Shown: positions 54,777 through 63,943 of the stretch, piece after piece
Layout of the letters: each line of letters begins with the position of its first letter
Numbering within the stretch: the first letter of the stretch is position 1
Source of the DNA: Solibacillus merdavium
Lineage (GTDB): Bacteria; Bacillota; Bacilli; Bacillales_A; Planococcaceae
DNA length: 64,000 nucleotides
Reading direction: 5' to 3'
Assembly: GCF_014836935.1 (NCBI RefSeq)
Contig: NZ_JACSPW010000009.1
Coordinates: 1-64,000, forward strand
Program-made: the position numbers and the translations under genes
Notes under the pieces: model-generated
Seen by the model: the letters and a program-made list of their open reading frames with translations, nothing else
The model's database searches: none
What the model was told of the DNA's origin: nothing

Positions 54777-54828
54777 TATAATTTCCTCCTTGATTGTGGT
54801 TGTAACGGATTTGGACCTCCCACGAATA

Positions 54829-54872
54829 AAGGTTGCGCACTCATCAAACTAGTATCAGAGTGCAGCAACCTT
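54829..54872. promoter_or_regulatory. Intercistronic hairpin between rplK and rplA
   Basis: Arms AAGGTTGCGCACTC and GAGTGCAGCAACCTT pair over 14 bp with a single bulge. On the minus strand it is followed by only a short T run. It could be an attenuator, a processing site or an L1-binding site. Confidence 0.5.
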
Positions 54873-54910
54873 CCAAAAAACAAAAACATCATCAAGTGTT
54901 GAAGATGGGA

Positions 54911-55336
54911 TTAGTCTTCGATCGTAATGCCCATGCTTCGTGCAGTACCTTCAACCATTAACATAGCAGCTTCAACTGAAGCAGCGTTAAGGTCTGGCAT
55001 TTTTTGTTCAGCGATTTCGCGAACTTTATCACGTTTAACCGTTGCAACTTTCTTACGGTTTGGTTCACCAGATCCAGATTGGATACCAGCCGCTACTTTA
55101 AGTAACACTGCTGCAGGTGGAGTTTTCGTAATGAAAGTAAATGAACGATCTTCGAATACTGAAATTTCAACTGGAATAATAAGACCAGCTTGATCAGCAG
55201 TACGAGCGTTAAATTCTTTACAGAATCCCATGATGTTAACACCTGCTTGACCTAATGCAGGACCAACCGGTGGCGCTGGGTTTGCTTTACCAGCAGGGAT
55301 TTGAAGTTTTACAACTTTAATAACTTTTTTAGCCAC
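54911..55336 (-). CDS. rplK: 50S ribosomal protein L11
   Basis: 141 residues starting at GTG ([18 protein letters not shown]), with AAGGAGGTG 6 nt upstream. The Pro-rich N-terminal domain ([19 protein letters not shown]) is the thiostrepton/RelA-sensing region and looks intact. Confidence 0.97.
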   Translation of the reverse strand: MAKKVIKVVKLQIPAGKANPAPPVGPALGQAGVNIMGFCKEFNARTADQAGLIIPVEISVFEDRSFTFITKTPPAAVLLKVAAGIQSGSGEPNRKKVATVKRDKVREIAEQKMPDLNAASVEAAMLMVEGTARSMGITIED

Positions 55337-55470
55337 GAGACACACCTCCTTAAGTCCGTGATGTGGTAATAGGGTTGCCCCTCCCACTCAATATCTGTTC
55401 GTCAGCTAAGCCGATAACATTAAAACTAATTAAAATCAAACATCATAAGTAAGACAGTCTGACCTATGAA

Positions 55471-55499
55471 ATGATAACACTTTTAAATTGCTTAATCAA
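55471..55499 (-). promoter_or_regulatory. rplKA promoter
   Basis: -35 TTGATT (55494-55499), 17-bp spacer, -10 TATCAT (55471-55476), between nusG and rplK. It gives a leader of about 130 nt. Confidence 0.65.
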
Positions 55500-55511
55500 G
55501 TCTAAATAATT

Positions 55512-56051
55512 CTATATTTTTTGTACTTGGTTGAAATCTAGTTCCATCACTGTTTCGCGACCAAACATATCTACTAAAACTTTTAGTTTTGCTTTGTCTA
55601 CATCTACTTCTTCTACGCGACCTTGGAAATGTGCAAAAGGTCCTTCAAGAACTTCGACAACCTCACCAACAGAAATTTCAACTTCACCTAATTGAGATTC
55701 GTTCATGCCCATTTGTGCAAGTAAACGTTCTGCTTCTTCCGGCAATAACGGCGTCGGTTTAACCCCACCGCCTGAAGAACCGATAAATCCAGTTACACCC
55801 GGTGTATTACGAACTACATACCAAGCGTCATCCGTCATAATCAATTCTACTAGAACATAACCTGGGAAGATTTTACGCATTACCGCTTTTTTCTTGCCGT
55901 CTTCTTTTACATCAATTTCCTCATGCTCGGCTACAATTACTCTGAAAATCTTATCTTGCATGCCCATTGTTTCAACACGTTTTTCAAGATTAGCTTTCAC
56001 TCGATTTTCATAACCAGAATACGTATGAACTACATACCAATTTTTCTCCAT
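55512..56051 (-). CDS. nusG: Transcription termination/antitermination protein NusG
   Basis: 179 residues: NGN domain (WYVVHTYSGYENRVKANLE; FPGYVLVEL; VRNTPGVTGFIGS) and C-terminal KOW domain (VEVLEGPFAHFQGRVEEVD). It binds RNA polymerase and, in Bacillus, promotes sequence-specific pausing. It is separated from secE by a hairpin. Confidence 0.97.
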   Translation of the reverse strand: MEKNWYVVHTYSGYENRVKANLEKRVETMGMQDKIFRVIVAEHEEIDVKEDGKKKAVMRKIFPGYVLVELIMTDDAWYVVRNTPGVTGFIGSSGGGVKPTPLLPEEAERLLAQMGMNESQLGEVEISVGEVVEVLEGPFAHFQGRVEEVDVDKAKLKVLVDMFGRETVMELDFNQVQKI

Positions 56052-56177
56052 ATAGGTAGGACTAAATCGTCCGTCCCTCCTTTACATTATTGTGTTAAGG
56101 TTATATTTCCCCGTTCACAAAACTTCAATAATCTATTTCTTTAAACAAGCTATTAGATATTTTTTAACAAATGAAAA

Positions 56178-56203
56178 AACCCGTTATTTGAAATTGACGG
56201 GCT
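56178..56203 (-). terminator. Terminator-like hairpin after secE
   Basis: Minus-strand stem AGCCCGT/ACGGGTT with a T6 tail, between secE and nusG, which are usually co-transcribed. Confidence 0.6.
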
Positions 56204-56229
56204 ATTTCGAAATATTAACATGATATAGC

Positions 56230-56415
56230 TTATAGAGACAAGAACCAACGCAATAATTCTGAGATTCCTAAATCAGTCACCGTAAAGAATAATGCCATAA
56301 CGATAACTGTTGAAATTACTACTACTGTATATTTCGTTAACTCTTTGCTTTTTGGCCAGCTTGTTTTACGCATTTCCGAGCCGACTTCTTGAAAAAAGTT
56401 TGTTACCTTACTCAT
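56230..56415 (-). CDS. secE: Preprotein translocase subunit SecE
   Basis: 61 residues with one TM helix (YTVVVISTVIVMALFFTVTDL), preceded by the amphipathic FFQEVGSEMRKTSWPKSKEL motif. It clamps SecY. An upstream in-frame start would add seven residues; the ribosome site is weak for either. Confidence 0.93.
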   Translation of the reverse strand: MSKVTNFFQEVGSEMRKTSWPKSKELTKYTVVVISTVIVMALFFTVTDLGISELLRWFLSL

Positions 56416-56456
56416 TTTTGCCCAACCCCCGAACAACGAATTAATCTATTTTTTAT

Positions 56457-56603
56457 TTATAACGTTTGTTTATGCGTTGTATGCTCATTGCAATGCGAGC
56501 AAAATTTCTTCAATTCTAAGCGCTCGGTCGCTCCATCTTTTTTCGGAACGCTGTAGTTTCTTGAACCACATTTTTCACAGCTTAAAACGACTTTCTTTGC
56601 CAT
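56457..56603 (-). CDS. rpmG: 50S ribosomal protein L33 (zinc form)
   Basis: 48 residues with two CxxC pairs (CEKCGSRNY and CSHC), so the zinc-binding C+ form. ATG 56603 has AAAAGGTG upstream. It lies between sigH and secE as in B. subtilis rpmGB. Confidence 0.95.
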   Translation of the reverse strand: MAKKVVLSCEKCGSRNYSVPKKDGATERLELKKFCSHCNEHTTHKQTL

Positions 56604-56680
56604 GTATATCACCTTTTCGGCAGTTTGTCCTTTAAAGACTAACACCTAAATTTCCCACTGTCAATAAAGGCTGTCAGTGT

Positions 56681-57328
56681 TTAAGTTATTTCTTTTAGTT
56701 CAAGATGCCGCTCCAATTTACGCTTTACCCGTTGCAGAGCATTGTCGATTGATTTAACATGGCGGTTCAATTCTTCAGAAATTTCATTGTAGGATTGACC
56801 CTCTAGATAGCGGACCAATACTTGCTGCTCAAGCTCACTTAATACCTCTCCCATCTTCTGTTCGAGATAAACGTAGTCTTCACGGTTAATCATCAAATAC
56901 TCTGGATCATCAGAAATCGGACTCGTAATAATATCCATTAATGTCCGCTCGGATTCTTCATCATAAATCGGCTTATCCAAGGACACATAAGAATTTAGAG
57001 GGATATGCTTTTGACGTGTAGCCGTTTTAATCGCTGTAATAATTTGCCTTGTTATGCACAGCTCAGCAAATGCACGGAACGAAGCAAGCTTATCCTCTTT
57101 AAAATCCCGGATGGCCTTATATAATCCAATCATACCCTCTTGAATAATATCTTCTTTATCGGCCCCAATTAAAAAATATGACCGTGCTTTTGCTTTAACG
57201 AAAAGCCGGTATTTCGAAATCAAAAAATCTAACGCATCTGTATTGCCTAGATGCACTTGCTCCACAAGCCCTTCATCTGTCAAACGTTCTAAATGCAGTA
57301 CCATTTGTAACTTCTCACTTTTAAGCAA
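56681..57328 (-). CDS. sigH: RNA polymerase sigma-H factor
   Basis: 215 residues. Region 2 (ARSYFLIGADKEDIIQEGMIGLYKAIRDF) and the region 4 recognition helix (SYNEISEELNRHVKSIDNALQRVKRKLE) closely match SigH, which drives the transition to stationary phase and sporulation. Start TTG 57328 has GAGGTGA 6 nt upstream. It follows rae1 by 70 bp. Confidence 0.96.
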   Translation of the reverse strand: MLKSEKLQMVLHLERLTDEGLVEQVHLGNTDALDFLISKYRLFVKAKARSYFLIGADKEDIIQEGMIGLYKAIRDFKEDKLASFRAFAELCITRQIITAIKTATRQKHIPLNSYVSLDKPIYDEESERTLMDIITSPISDDPEYLMINREDYVYLEQKMGEVLSELEQQVLVRYLEGQSYNEISEELNRHVKSIDNALQRVKRKLERHLELKEIT

Positions 57329-57398
57329 CGAAAATCACCTCAGCTACGCTAGAATTATTAGGAATAGTATAACTTAATTGGAAATTGCGGGCAAACTA

Positions 57399-57911
57399 TT
57401 ACTTAATCCCTCGTCTCCACTTTTCAAATTGTAGTTCTACTTCTTTCGATAATTTAATTCTTGAGGCTGGCTTTTCGTCAGTCGATTCTTTTACTTTGGA
57501 GGAGATTTTCGACTGAATGATTTGCATCTCAATTTCAAGCTCACGTGCGGACTTCCTTAAAGCTCCGTGACCGAATACGACATTTTGCTCTGTCATATCG
57601 GAAGTTGCCACATGGATTTGAATTTTACGCCCTTTCAACTCGGTTGAAAGCTTTTCAATGCGCTCATCTGCTGTTTCGTTTTTACGCGTGTAGATTACTT
57701 CCACAGCATGCTGAATATAAAGCTGCTCTGTGCCTGGTACAAGATGTGCGTCAAACACAACAATCACACGCCAACCTGTATGTGCTTTATATTCAGCCAT
57801 TCTTTCAATTAAGCGATCGCGCGCATCTTCAAAATGAGGTTCACGCAATGGACGCAACTCACTCCATGCGCCTATCATGTTATAGCCGTCTACTAGCAAG
57901 ATGTTTTGCAT
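57399..57911 (-). CDS. rae1: Ribosome-associated endoribonuclease Rae1 (YacP)
   Basis: 170 residues of the NYN/PIN-like family. Catalytic acidic residues lie in ILLVDGYNMIGAW, VIVVFDAH, NETADERI and VATSDMTEQ. B. subtilis Rae1 cleaves mRNA in the ribosomal A site. I start it at 57911, which gives the family length; a longer ORF overlaps rlmB. It begins 4 bp after the rlmB stop. Confidence 0.95.
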   Translation of the reverse strand: MQNILLVDGYNMIGAWSELRPLREPHFEDARDRLIERMAEYKAHTGWRVIVVFDAHLVPGTEQLYIQHAVEVIYTRKNETADERIEKLSTELKGRKIQIHVATSDMTEQNVVFGHGALRKSARELEIEMQIIQSKISSKVKESTDEKPASRIKLSKEVELQFEKWRRGIK

Positions 57912-57915
57912 AACC

Positions 57916-58779
57916 TCATCCGTTAGCTTCTTGTCGTTTACGGTACACTTCATACATAAGCAGTGCTGCTGCTACGGAAGCGTTCAATGATGTAACATGA
58001 CCAACCATTGGTAAGTGATATAAGAAATCACATTTATCTTTTAAAAGACGGCTCATCCCTTTACCTTCACTACCAATAATTAATGCAAGCGGTAATGTTG
58101 CATCCATTTTACGATAATCGGCCGAACCTTTAGCATCTGTTCCCGCAATCCAAACGCCACGCTCTTTTAACTCGTCCACAGTCTGAGCCAAATTTGTTAC
58201 ACGCACAACAGGCACATGCTCGATAGCGCCTGTTGAAGCTTTTGCAACAACCGCTGTTAAACCGACGGCACGACGCTTCGGTATAATGATACCATGTGCA
58301 CCGATTGCATCTGCTGTTCTCATAATCGACCCTAAGTTATGAGGATCCTCTAGCTCATCTAAAATAAGGAAAAATGGATCTTCATTTTTAACTTTCGCTA
58401 CTTCAAATAAATCATCGAGTTCTGCATAGTCATATGCTGCAACAGATGCAACAATCCCCTGATGATTTTCTGCCAGTTTATCTACTTTTTGCTTTGGTAC
58501 AAATTGAACCAACACACCCTGCTCTTTCGCTAAGTCCATTAATTCCTGTACCCCGGTTTTCTTAACACCTTCAGCAATCCATAATTTATTGATTTCACGA
58601 CCCGCACGAAGCGCTTCCAATACTGGGTTTTTCCCGGCAATCATTTCTCCGATTACTTCCTCTTGAGCAGTCTGCGGGTTTTCCTGTTGTTTTTTATCGT
58701 GAGCTTTAAAGGTATCCGCTTTTTTGTCGCGACTTTTTCCATCTCGCGGCTTACGACCTTGTTGTCTTTTTTCTGCCAT
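57916..58779 (-). CDS. rlmB: 23S rRNA 2'-O-ribose methyltransferase RlmB (SpoU family)
   Basis: 287 residues. A charged, low-complexity N-terminus (about 1-45) precedes a substrate-binding domain and the knotted SpoU domain with LDELEDPHNLGSIMRTADA, IIGSEGKGMSRLL and LNASVAAALLMYE. The family methylates G2251 in the 23S P loop. Two bases follow the mrnC stop. Confidence 0.95.
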   Translation of the reverse strand: MAEKRQQGRKPRDGKSRDKKADTFKAHDKKQQENPQTAQEEVIGEMIAGKNPVLEALRAGREINKLWIAEGVKKTGVQELMDLAKEQGVLVQFVPKQKVDKLAENHQGIVASVAAYDYAELDDLFEVAKVKNEDPFFLILDELEDPHNLGSIMRTADAIGAHGIIIPKRRAVGLTAVVAKASTGAIEHVPVVRVTNLAQTVDELKERGVWIAGTDAKGSADYRKMDATLPLALIIGSEGKGMSRLLKDKCDFLYHLPMVGHVTSLNASVAAALLMYEVYRKRQEANG

Positions 58780-58781
58780 AG

Positions 58782-59195
58782 TTACTCTCCTTTTGATTGT
58801 TCTACAATTTCTATTGCGTAATCTATAATTTCATTTGCTCGGGCATGCTCTTTGCTTAAAAACAAATAGCCTAAAACGGCTTCAAAGCCTGAACTATTTC
58901 GATATGTGCGCACATCTGTATTTTTGGGAACAGAACCTGATTTTGCATTGCGTCCTCTACGGAAAACTGCTTGTTCTTCTTCGGTCAAATAATTTTCATC
59001 AATCATACGATGTACGATGTTTGACTGAGACTTGGCAGAAACATATTTTGTCGCTTCTTTATGCAATGTATTTGGCTTTGCGCGACCAGATAAAATTAAA
59101 TATTCACGAATTCTTTGTTCAAGCACGGCGTCCCCCATATAGGCGAGCGCCAGTGCATTTAGCTGTATGACATCATGTGGTGTTAAGTTTTGCAT
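58782..59195 (-). CDS. mrnC: Mini-ribonuclease III (23S rRNA maturase)
   Basis: 137 residues, an RNase III catalytic domain without a dsRNA-binding domain. LALAYMGDAVLEQRIREYLI holds the acidic site. It processes 23S rRNA ends. It starts directly after the cysS stop codon. Confidence 0.95.
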   Translation of the reverse strand: MQNLTPHDVIQLNALALAYMGDAVLEQRIREYLILSGRAKPNTLHKEATKYVSAKSQSNIVHRMIDENYLTEEEQAVFRRGRNAKSGSVPKNTDVRTYRNSSGFEAVLGYLFLSKEHARANEIIDYAIEIVEQSKGE

Positions 59196-60599
59196 CTATT
59201 GTCCTCGTTTCCAGCGTGTTCCTTGACGAGTATCTTCCAGCACAATATCCATACTTAACAATTGGTCACGAATTTCATCTGATCGTGCAAAATCTCTGTT
59301 TTTACGAGCTTGGTTACGTTCTTCAATTAATGCTTCTATCTCTTCGTCCAATAAACCAGCTTCAATTTTTACTTTAATTCCCAATACTTCCCCAATTGCA
59401 TCAAACATACTTAATATCGCTTGCAACACTTCTTTATCTGTATTGGTTTCTTTTAAATAAACATTGGCAATATGCGATAGTTCAAACAATGCCGAAATCG
59501 CATTTGCTGTGTTGAAGTCATCATTCATCGCATTTTCAAAATCAAGTTTCACTTGATTAATTTTCTCAAGCCATTGTTCGCTGTCGTCGCCTAAGCTTGC
59601 CGATAATGCCAAACGGTGCTCAACATTTGCATAAGAGGTACGAATACGATCCAATCCGTTTTTCGCCGCTTCCACTAAATCTTGCGCAAAGTTGATTGGG
59701 TGACGATAATGCACCGACAACATAAAGAAACGTAGTACTTGCGGATCGATTTGCTGACGGATATCATGCACCAATATAAAGTTGCCGAGGGATTTTGACA
59801 TCTTTTCATTATCAATATTAATATAGCCGTTATGCATCCAATAACGTGCAAATGTTTTATCGTTATGTGCTTCTGACTGCGCAATTTCATTTTCATGGTG
59901 AGGGAATGTTAAATCCTGACCACCTGCGTGAATATCGATTGTATCACCTAAATGCTCACGCGCCATAACAGAACATTCAATATGCCAACCTGGGCGCCCT
60001 TCTCCCCACGGTGAATTCCACTTTATTTCCCCTATTTTTGCTGCTTTCCATAAAGCAAAATCTAGCGGGTCTTCTTTCTTTTCGCCTGCTTCAATACGAG
60101 CCCCTACCTTTAAATCATCGATTGATTGATGGCTTAACTTTCCATAGCCATCGAATTTACGCGTACGATAATAAACATCGCCTTGAGATTCATATGCATA
60201 ACCCTTCTCGATTAGCACTTTAATAAATTCAATAATATCGTCCATATGCTCTGTTACACGTGGATGGGCATCCGCTTTTTGGCAACCCAATGCAGTAATG
60301 TCTTCAAAATAAGCAGCAATGAAACGGTCTGTTAAAGCCGACGTCTCTTCTCCTAGCTCGTTGGCAGCTTTAATAATTTTGTCATCAACATCGGTAAAAT
60401 TCGATACGAATTTTACTTCATAGCCTGCATACTGGAAATAGCGTCGTACCGTATCATATACGATGACTGGACGTGAATTTCCAATATGAATGTAATTGTA
60501 TACAGTAGGGCCGCATACATACATTTTCACTTTGCCATCCTCTAATGGAATAAAAGGCTCTTTTTGTCTCGTTAATGTATTGAAGATTTGAATACTCAT
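59196..60599 (-). CDS. cysS: Cysteinyl-tRNA synthetase
   Basis: 467 residues, class I. HIGN (YIHIGNSRP) and KMSKS ([10 protein letters not shown]) motifs and zinc ligands ([19 protein letters not shown]) are present. AAAGGAG precedes the ATG. It is first in the cysS-mrnC-rlmB-rae1 group and directly follows a cysteine T-box; cysE, usually between gltX and cysS, is missing. Confidence 0.98.
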   Translation of the reverse strand: MSIQIFNTLTRQKEPFIPLEDGKVKMYVCGPTVYNYIHIGNSRPVIVYDTVRRYFQYAGYEVKFVSNFTDVDDKIIKAANELGEETSALTDRFIAAYFEDITALGCQKADAHPRVTEHMDDIIEFIKVLIEKGYAYESQGDVYYRTRKFDGYGKLSHQSIDDLKVGARIEAGEKKEDPLDFALWKAAKIGEIKWNSPWGEGRPGWHIECSVMAREHLGDTIDIHAGGQDLTFPHHENEIAQSEAHNDKTFARYWMHNGYINIDNEKMSKSLGNFILVHDIRQQIDPQVLRFFMLSVHYRHPINFAQDLVEAAKNGLDRIRTSYANVEHRLALSASLGDDSEQWLEKINQVKLDFENAMNDDFNTANAISALFELSHIANVYLKETNTDKEVLQAILSMFDAIGEVLGIKVKIEAGLLDEEIEALIEERNQARKNRDFARSDEIRDQLLSMDIVLEDTRQGTRWKRGQ

Positions 60600-60665
60600 T
60601 TTGCCGCTCCTTTTTATATATGTTCTTTTTTTAATTAACTGCTCACTTTTTATTTCTACAAAAAA

Positions 60666-60919
60666 AGCGTCTCCATCACCTAGTTGAAGGTGACAGAGAC
60701 GCTATACGCGCGGTTCCACTCTGGTTGAAAAAATATAAATACAATACTTTTTCCGCTTGAAAGTCCTATAACGGGGACAAATCGATTTAACCTACTACAA
60801 TTTCAGTTAAATACTCAAAGGTGCATTTCAGCTTTGCCTTGACCTAGATCACTTTCAGCCGGTGATGATCCTCTCTAATAAGGTATGCGCCGCGTACTTC
60901 TCCTTCTCAACGCGCTAAC
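60666..60919 (-). promoter_or_regulatory. Cysteine T-box leader
   Basis: The T-box sequence AGAGTGGAACCGCG (minus strand, 60709-60722) is followed by the terminator AGCGTCTC...GAGACGCT (60666-60703) with a T7 tail. Stem I ends in GCTGAAATGCACCTTTGAG, with the specifier TGC (Cys) at 60833-60835. It accounts for most of the 392-bp gap before cysS and would read uncharged tRNA-Cys. Confidence 0.93.
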
Positions 60920-60991
60920 AATATATACAATTTAAATTCATTTTACATTTATTTTCTGAAAAATCAATCATTAAAACTATTCTTAGAATAA

Positions 60992-62452
60992 TTACTCAGC
61001 AAACTTCTCGACACGAGCAATTGTTTTTTCTTTGCCGATTAAAGCAATAGAATTTGGCAATTCTGGACCATGTGTTTGACCAGTCGTCACAACACGGATT
61101 GGCATAAACAGATTTTTGCCTTTTACACCTGTTTCTTTTTGCACAGCTTTAATCGCCGCTTTAATCGAATCTGCATCAAAGGATTCTAAAGCTTCTAATT
61201 GAGTTTTAAATGAAGCCATAACAGCTGGCACTGTCTCACCTGCTAATACCTCATTTGCTTCTTCATCATATGCAATTTCTTCTGTGAAAAATAGGCTCGA
61301 TAATTCTACAATTTCTGCCCCGAAGCTCATTTGCTCATGGTAAAGCGCGATTAAATCAGAAGCCCATACAAATTGCTCTTCTGATAGCTCTTCTGGAAGT
61401 AAGCCTGCTTTTTGTAAGTGTGGTAATGCTAGAGCAACCACCTCTTCACCAGACATTTTTTTAATATATTGATTGTTCATCCAAGTAAGCTTTGTTTTAT
61501 CAAACATAGATGGTGATTTTGATAAACGTTTTTCATCAAAAAGCTTAACAAGTTCATCGTGAGAGAAGATTTCCTCTTCTCCTTCTGGAGACCAGCCTAG
61601 TAATGCAAAGAAGTTAAACATTGCTTCCGGTAAAAAACCAAGTTCTTTATATTGAGTAACAAATTGAATAATCGATTCATCGCGTTTTGATAATTTTTTG
61701 CGTTCCTCATTTACAATTAATGTCATATGGCCATATTGTGGGTATTCCCAACCGAAGGCATCAAAGATCATCATTTGTTTTGGCGTATTCGATAAATGCT
61801 CTTCCCCTCGGAATACATGCGAAATTTCCATAAAATGATCATCTAATACGACAGCATAGTTGTATGTTGGAATTCCATTTGCCTTCACAAGAACCCAGTC
61901 ACCGATATCCTTTGATTCAAATGATACTTCACCGCGCACTAAATCAACGAAGTTATATGTTACATCTGCTGGTACACGCATACGAATTGTATATTGTTCG
62001 CCCGCTGCTTCTTTTGCTGCAACTTCATCTGATGTTAAGTGACGGCATTTTCCGCCATACATTGGAGCAGCAATACCCTTCGCTTTTTGAGCGTCACGCT
62101 CTGCTTCCAGCTCTTCTGATGTACAGAAACATTTATATGCTTGACCAGATTCTAACATCTTTTCTGCATGTTCTTTATAAATATCCAGGCGCTCCATTTG
62201 GCGATATGGCGCATAAGGACCACCAATATCTACTGACTCATCTGGTGTAATACCCAACCAACGCAGGTTATCAAGTTGAGAAGCTTCTCCACCTTCTACA
62301 TTACGCTCGATATCTGTATCTTCAATACGTACTACAAAAGTTCCGTTATGATGTTTTGCATATAAATAGTTAAATAAAGCTGTACGTGCGCCACCGATAT
62401 GTAAAAATCCTGTTGGCGATGGTGCATAACGAACTCGTACTGTTTTCGTCAT
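60992..62452 (-). CDS. gltX: Glutamyl-tRNA synthetase
   Basis: 486 residues, class [19 protein letters not shown] (HIGH-like), KLSKRDES (KMSKS-like) and a [14 protein letters not shown] segment are present. In Bacilli it also charges tRNA-Gln for amidation by GatCAB. AGGAGG precedes the ATG. Ends about 70 bp before the cysS T-box. Confidence 0.98.
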   Translation of the reverse strand: MTKTVRVRYAPSPTGFLHIGGARTALFNYLYAKHHNGTFVVRIEDTDIERNVEGGEASQLDNLRWLGITPDESVDIGGPYAPYRQMERLDIYKEHAEKMLESGQAYKCFCTSEELEAERDAQKAKGIAAPMYGGKCRHLTSDEVAAKEAAGEQYTIRMRVPADVTYNFVDLVRGEVSFESKDIGDWVLVKANGIPTYNYAVVLDDHFMEISHVFRGEEHLSNTPKQMMIFDAFGWEYPQYGHMTLIVNEERKKLSKRDESIIQFVTQYKELGFLPEAMFNFFALLGWSPEGEEEIFSHDELVKLFDEKRLSKSPSMFDKTKLTWMNNQYIKKMSGEEVVALALPHLQKAGLLPEELSEEQFVWASDLIALYHEQMSFGAEIVELSSLFFTEEIAYDEEANEVLAGETVPAVMASFKTQLEALESFDADSIKAAIKAVQKETGVKGKNLFMPIRVVTTGQTHGPELPNSIALIGKEKTIARVEKFAE

Positions 62453-62650
62453 AATATTGCCTCCTAATTTTAGCGTTAAAACGCTCGACCATTTTCAATA
62501 TAAAAAGTATACATTTTTTTATATGTGTAAGAAAGGACATTATATTGCACTATACTTTCACAATAAGTGTCTTTTTAAACCTTGTCCATTCTACCACTGT
62601 CAGATAGTAAGTTAAAGTAGCATGTGTCAATTTTGACACCCGTTGCTGCC

Positions 62651-63127
62651 TTAAGCTTTCACTAAAAGAATTGTTGCCATTGCCGCAATACCTTCTTCAC
62701 GACCAACAAACCCCAATTTCTCAGTTGTTGTTGCTTTTACATTTACTTGTGAAGGCTCTGCGTTTAATAATTGTGCGATACGGTTTTGCATTTGCGAAAT
62801 ATATGGAGCCATTTTTGGACGTTGGGCCATAATCGTGCAATCTACATTGCCTAATTTATAGCCATGTTTTTCAACTATTTCCCAGATGTATTCAAGTAAC
62901 TTCGCTGAATCTGCATCTTTCCACTCAGGATCTGTATCAGGGAAGTGACGACCAATATCCCCTTCACCAATTGCCCCCAATGCTGCATCAGTCACCGTAT
63001 GCAAAAGTACATCAGCATCTGAATGGCCTACCAAACCACGCTCATGCGGAATTGTAATCCCACCTAAAATTAATGGACGTCCCTCTGCAAATTCATGAAC
63101 GTCAAATCCTTGTCCAATTCGAAACAT
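62651..63127 (-). CDS. ispF: 2-C-methyl-D-erythritol 2,4-cyclodiphosphate synthase
   Basis: 158 residues of the MEP isoprenoid pathway. Metal ligands Asp8, His10 (GFDVHEF) and His42 are conserved, with [18 protein letters not shown] and [16 protein letters not shown]. The ATG at 63127 has no close Shine-Dalgarno. AAGGTGAAA lies about 30 nt upstream with a 10-bp hairpin exactly between. Confidence 0.97.
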   Translation of the reverse strand: MFRIGQGFDVHEFAEGRPLILGGITIPHERGLVGHSDADVLLHTVTDAALGAIGEGDIGRHFPDTDPEWKDADSAKLLEYIWEIVEKHGYKLGNVDCTIMAQRPKMAPYISQMQNRIAQLLNAEPSQVNVKATTTEKLGFVGREEGIAAMATILLVKA

Positions 63128-63133
63128 AACAAT

Positions 63134-63156
63134 GCTAGCTTACAAAGTAAACTAGC
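63134..63156. promoter_or_regulatory. Hairpin between the ispF Shine-Dalgarno and start codon
   Basis: GCTAGCTTAC-AAA-GTAAACTAGC pairs over 10 bp with one wobble/mismatch and a 3-nt loop. It directly abuts the minus-strand AAGGTGAAA (63157-63165) and ends 6 nt before the ATG, so folding would bring the two to normal spacing. Confidence 0.65.
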
Positions 63157-63213
63157 TTTCACCTTCTTTCTGCTAATCTCATTACACATAGTATAATCAA
63201 CTTCTACAAAAAA

Positions 63214-63243
63214 AGCCTTGAAAACCTTTTACTTTTCAAGGCT
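63214..63243 (-). terminator. ispD terminator
   Basis: AGCCTTGAAAA and TTTTCAAGGCT arms with an 8-nt loop containing the ispD stop codon, and a T-rich minus-strand tail. It implies that ispF is mostly transcribed separately or by read-through. Confidence 0.85.
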
Positions 63244-63930
63244 CTTTCTCAAGTTTCGTTTTTCTAAAATAGCTTCCCCGAAAATCAAATCTTCCTGGGT
63301 TGTCATTTTAACATTTTCGTAGCTACATTCTACGATGTGAATATCATGGCCTAGCCGTTCTACCAGCATCGCCTCATCCGTACCTAAGAAACCGACCTTT
63401 TCAGCTACATCTTCCGCTTCAACCAACAAATCATAACGAAATGCTTGCGGTGTTTGCACCATCCATAGAGACTCACGGTCAACGGTTTCTTTAATGAGTC
63501 CATTCTGCACGATTTTCATCGTATCTTTTGCACGAACGCCTGCAATGGCTGCCCCTTTTTCGTAAGCAACCTCCGCAAGTTCTGTAATCTTCGGAATCGT
63601 AATAAAAGGTCTTGCTGCATCATGAACAAGAACAACCTCAACTGCCTTCATTTCTTTAATACATGAGTGTACGGAATGCTGTCGTTCTTCCCCTCCTGTA
63701 GGCAGCCCTTTTACTTTTGTAATATTATAATTTTCGATGAGCGTCTGTATAAATGATCGTTCCTCATCCTTTACTGCTAGCCAAATACCTGTACAGTTTG
63801 CATCCTGTTCAAAAACAAGTAAGGTATGCACTAAAATGGGCTTATCTGCTAAGTTCAAAAATAATTTATTTTGCCCAGCACCCATACGTTTTCCACTACC
63901 TGCTGCTGGCAAAACGACTTCATACCGCAA
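63229..63930 (-). CDS. ispD: 2-C-methyl-D-erythritol 4-phosphate cytidylyltransferase
   Basis: 233 residues. The nucleotide-binding LPAAGSGKRMGAGQNKLFL, the VHDAARPFIT motif and GTDEAMLVERLG are those of IspD. Start is TTG 63930 with GGAAGTG upstream, 13 bp after the yacL stop. A terminator hairpin overlaps its 3' end. Confidence 0.97.
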   Translation of the reverse strand: MRYEVVLPAAGSGKRMGAGQNKLFLNLADKPILVHTLLVFEQDANCTGIWLAVKDEERSFIQTLIENYNITKVKGLPTGGEERQHSVHSCIKEMKAVEVVLVHDAARPFITIPKITELAEVAYEKGAAIAGVRAKDTMKIVQNGLIKETVDRESLWMVQTPQAFRYDLLVEAEDVAEKVGFLGTDEAMLVERLGHDIHIVECSYENVKMTTQEDLIFGEAILEKRNLRKSLEK

Positions 63931-63943
63931 AATACTTCACTTC

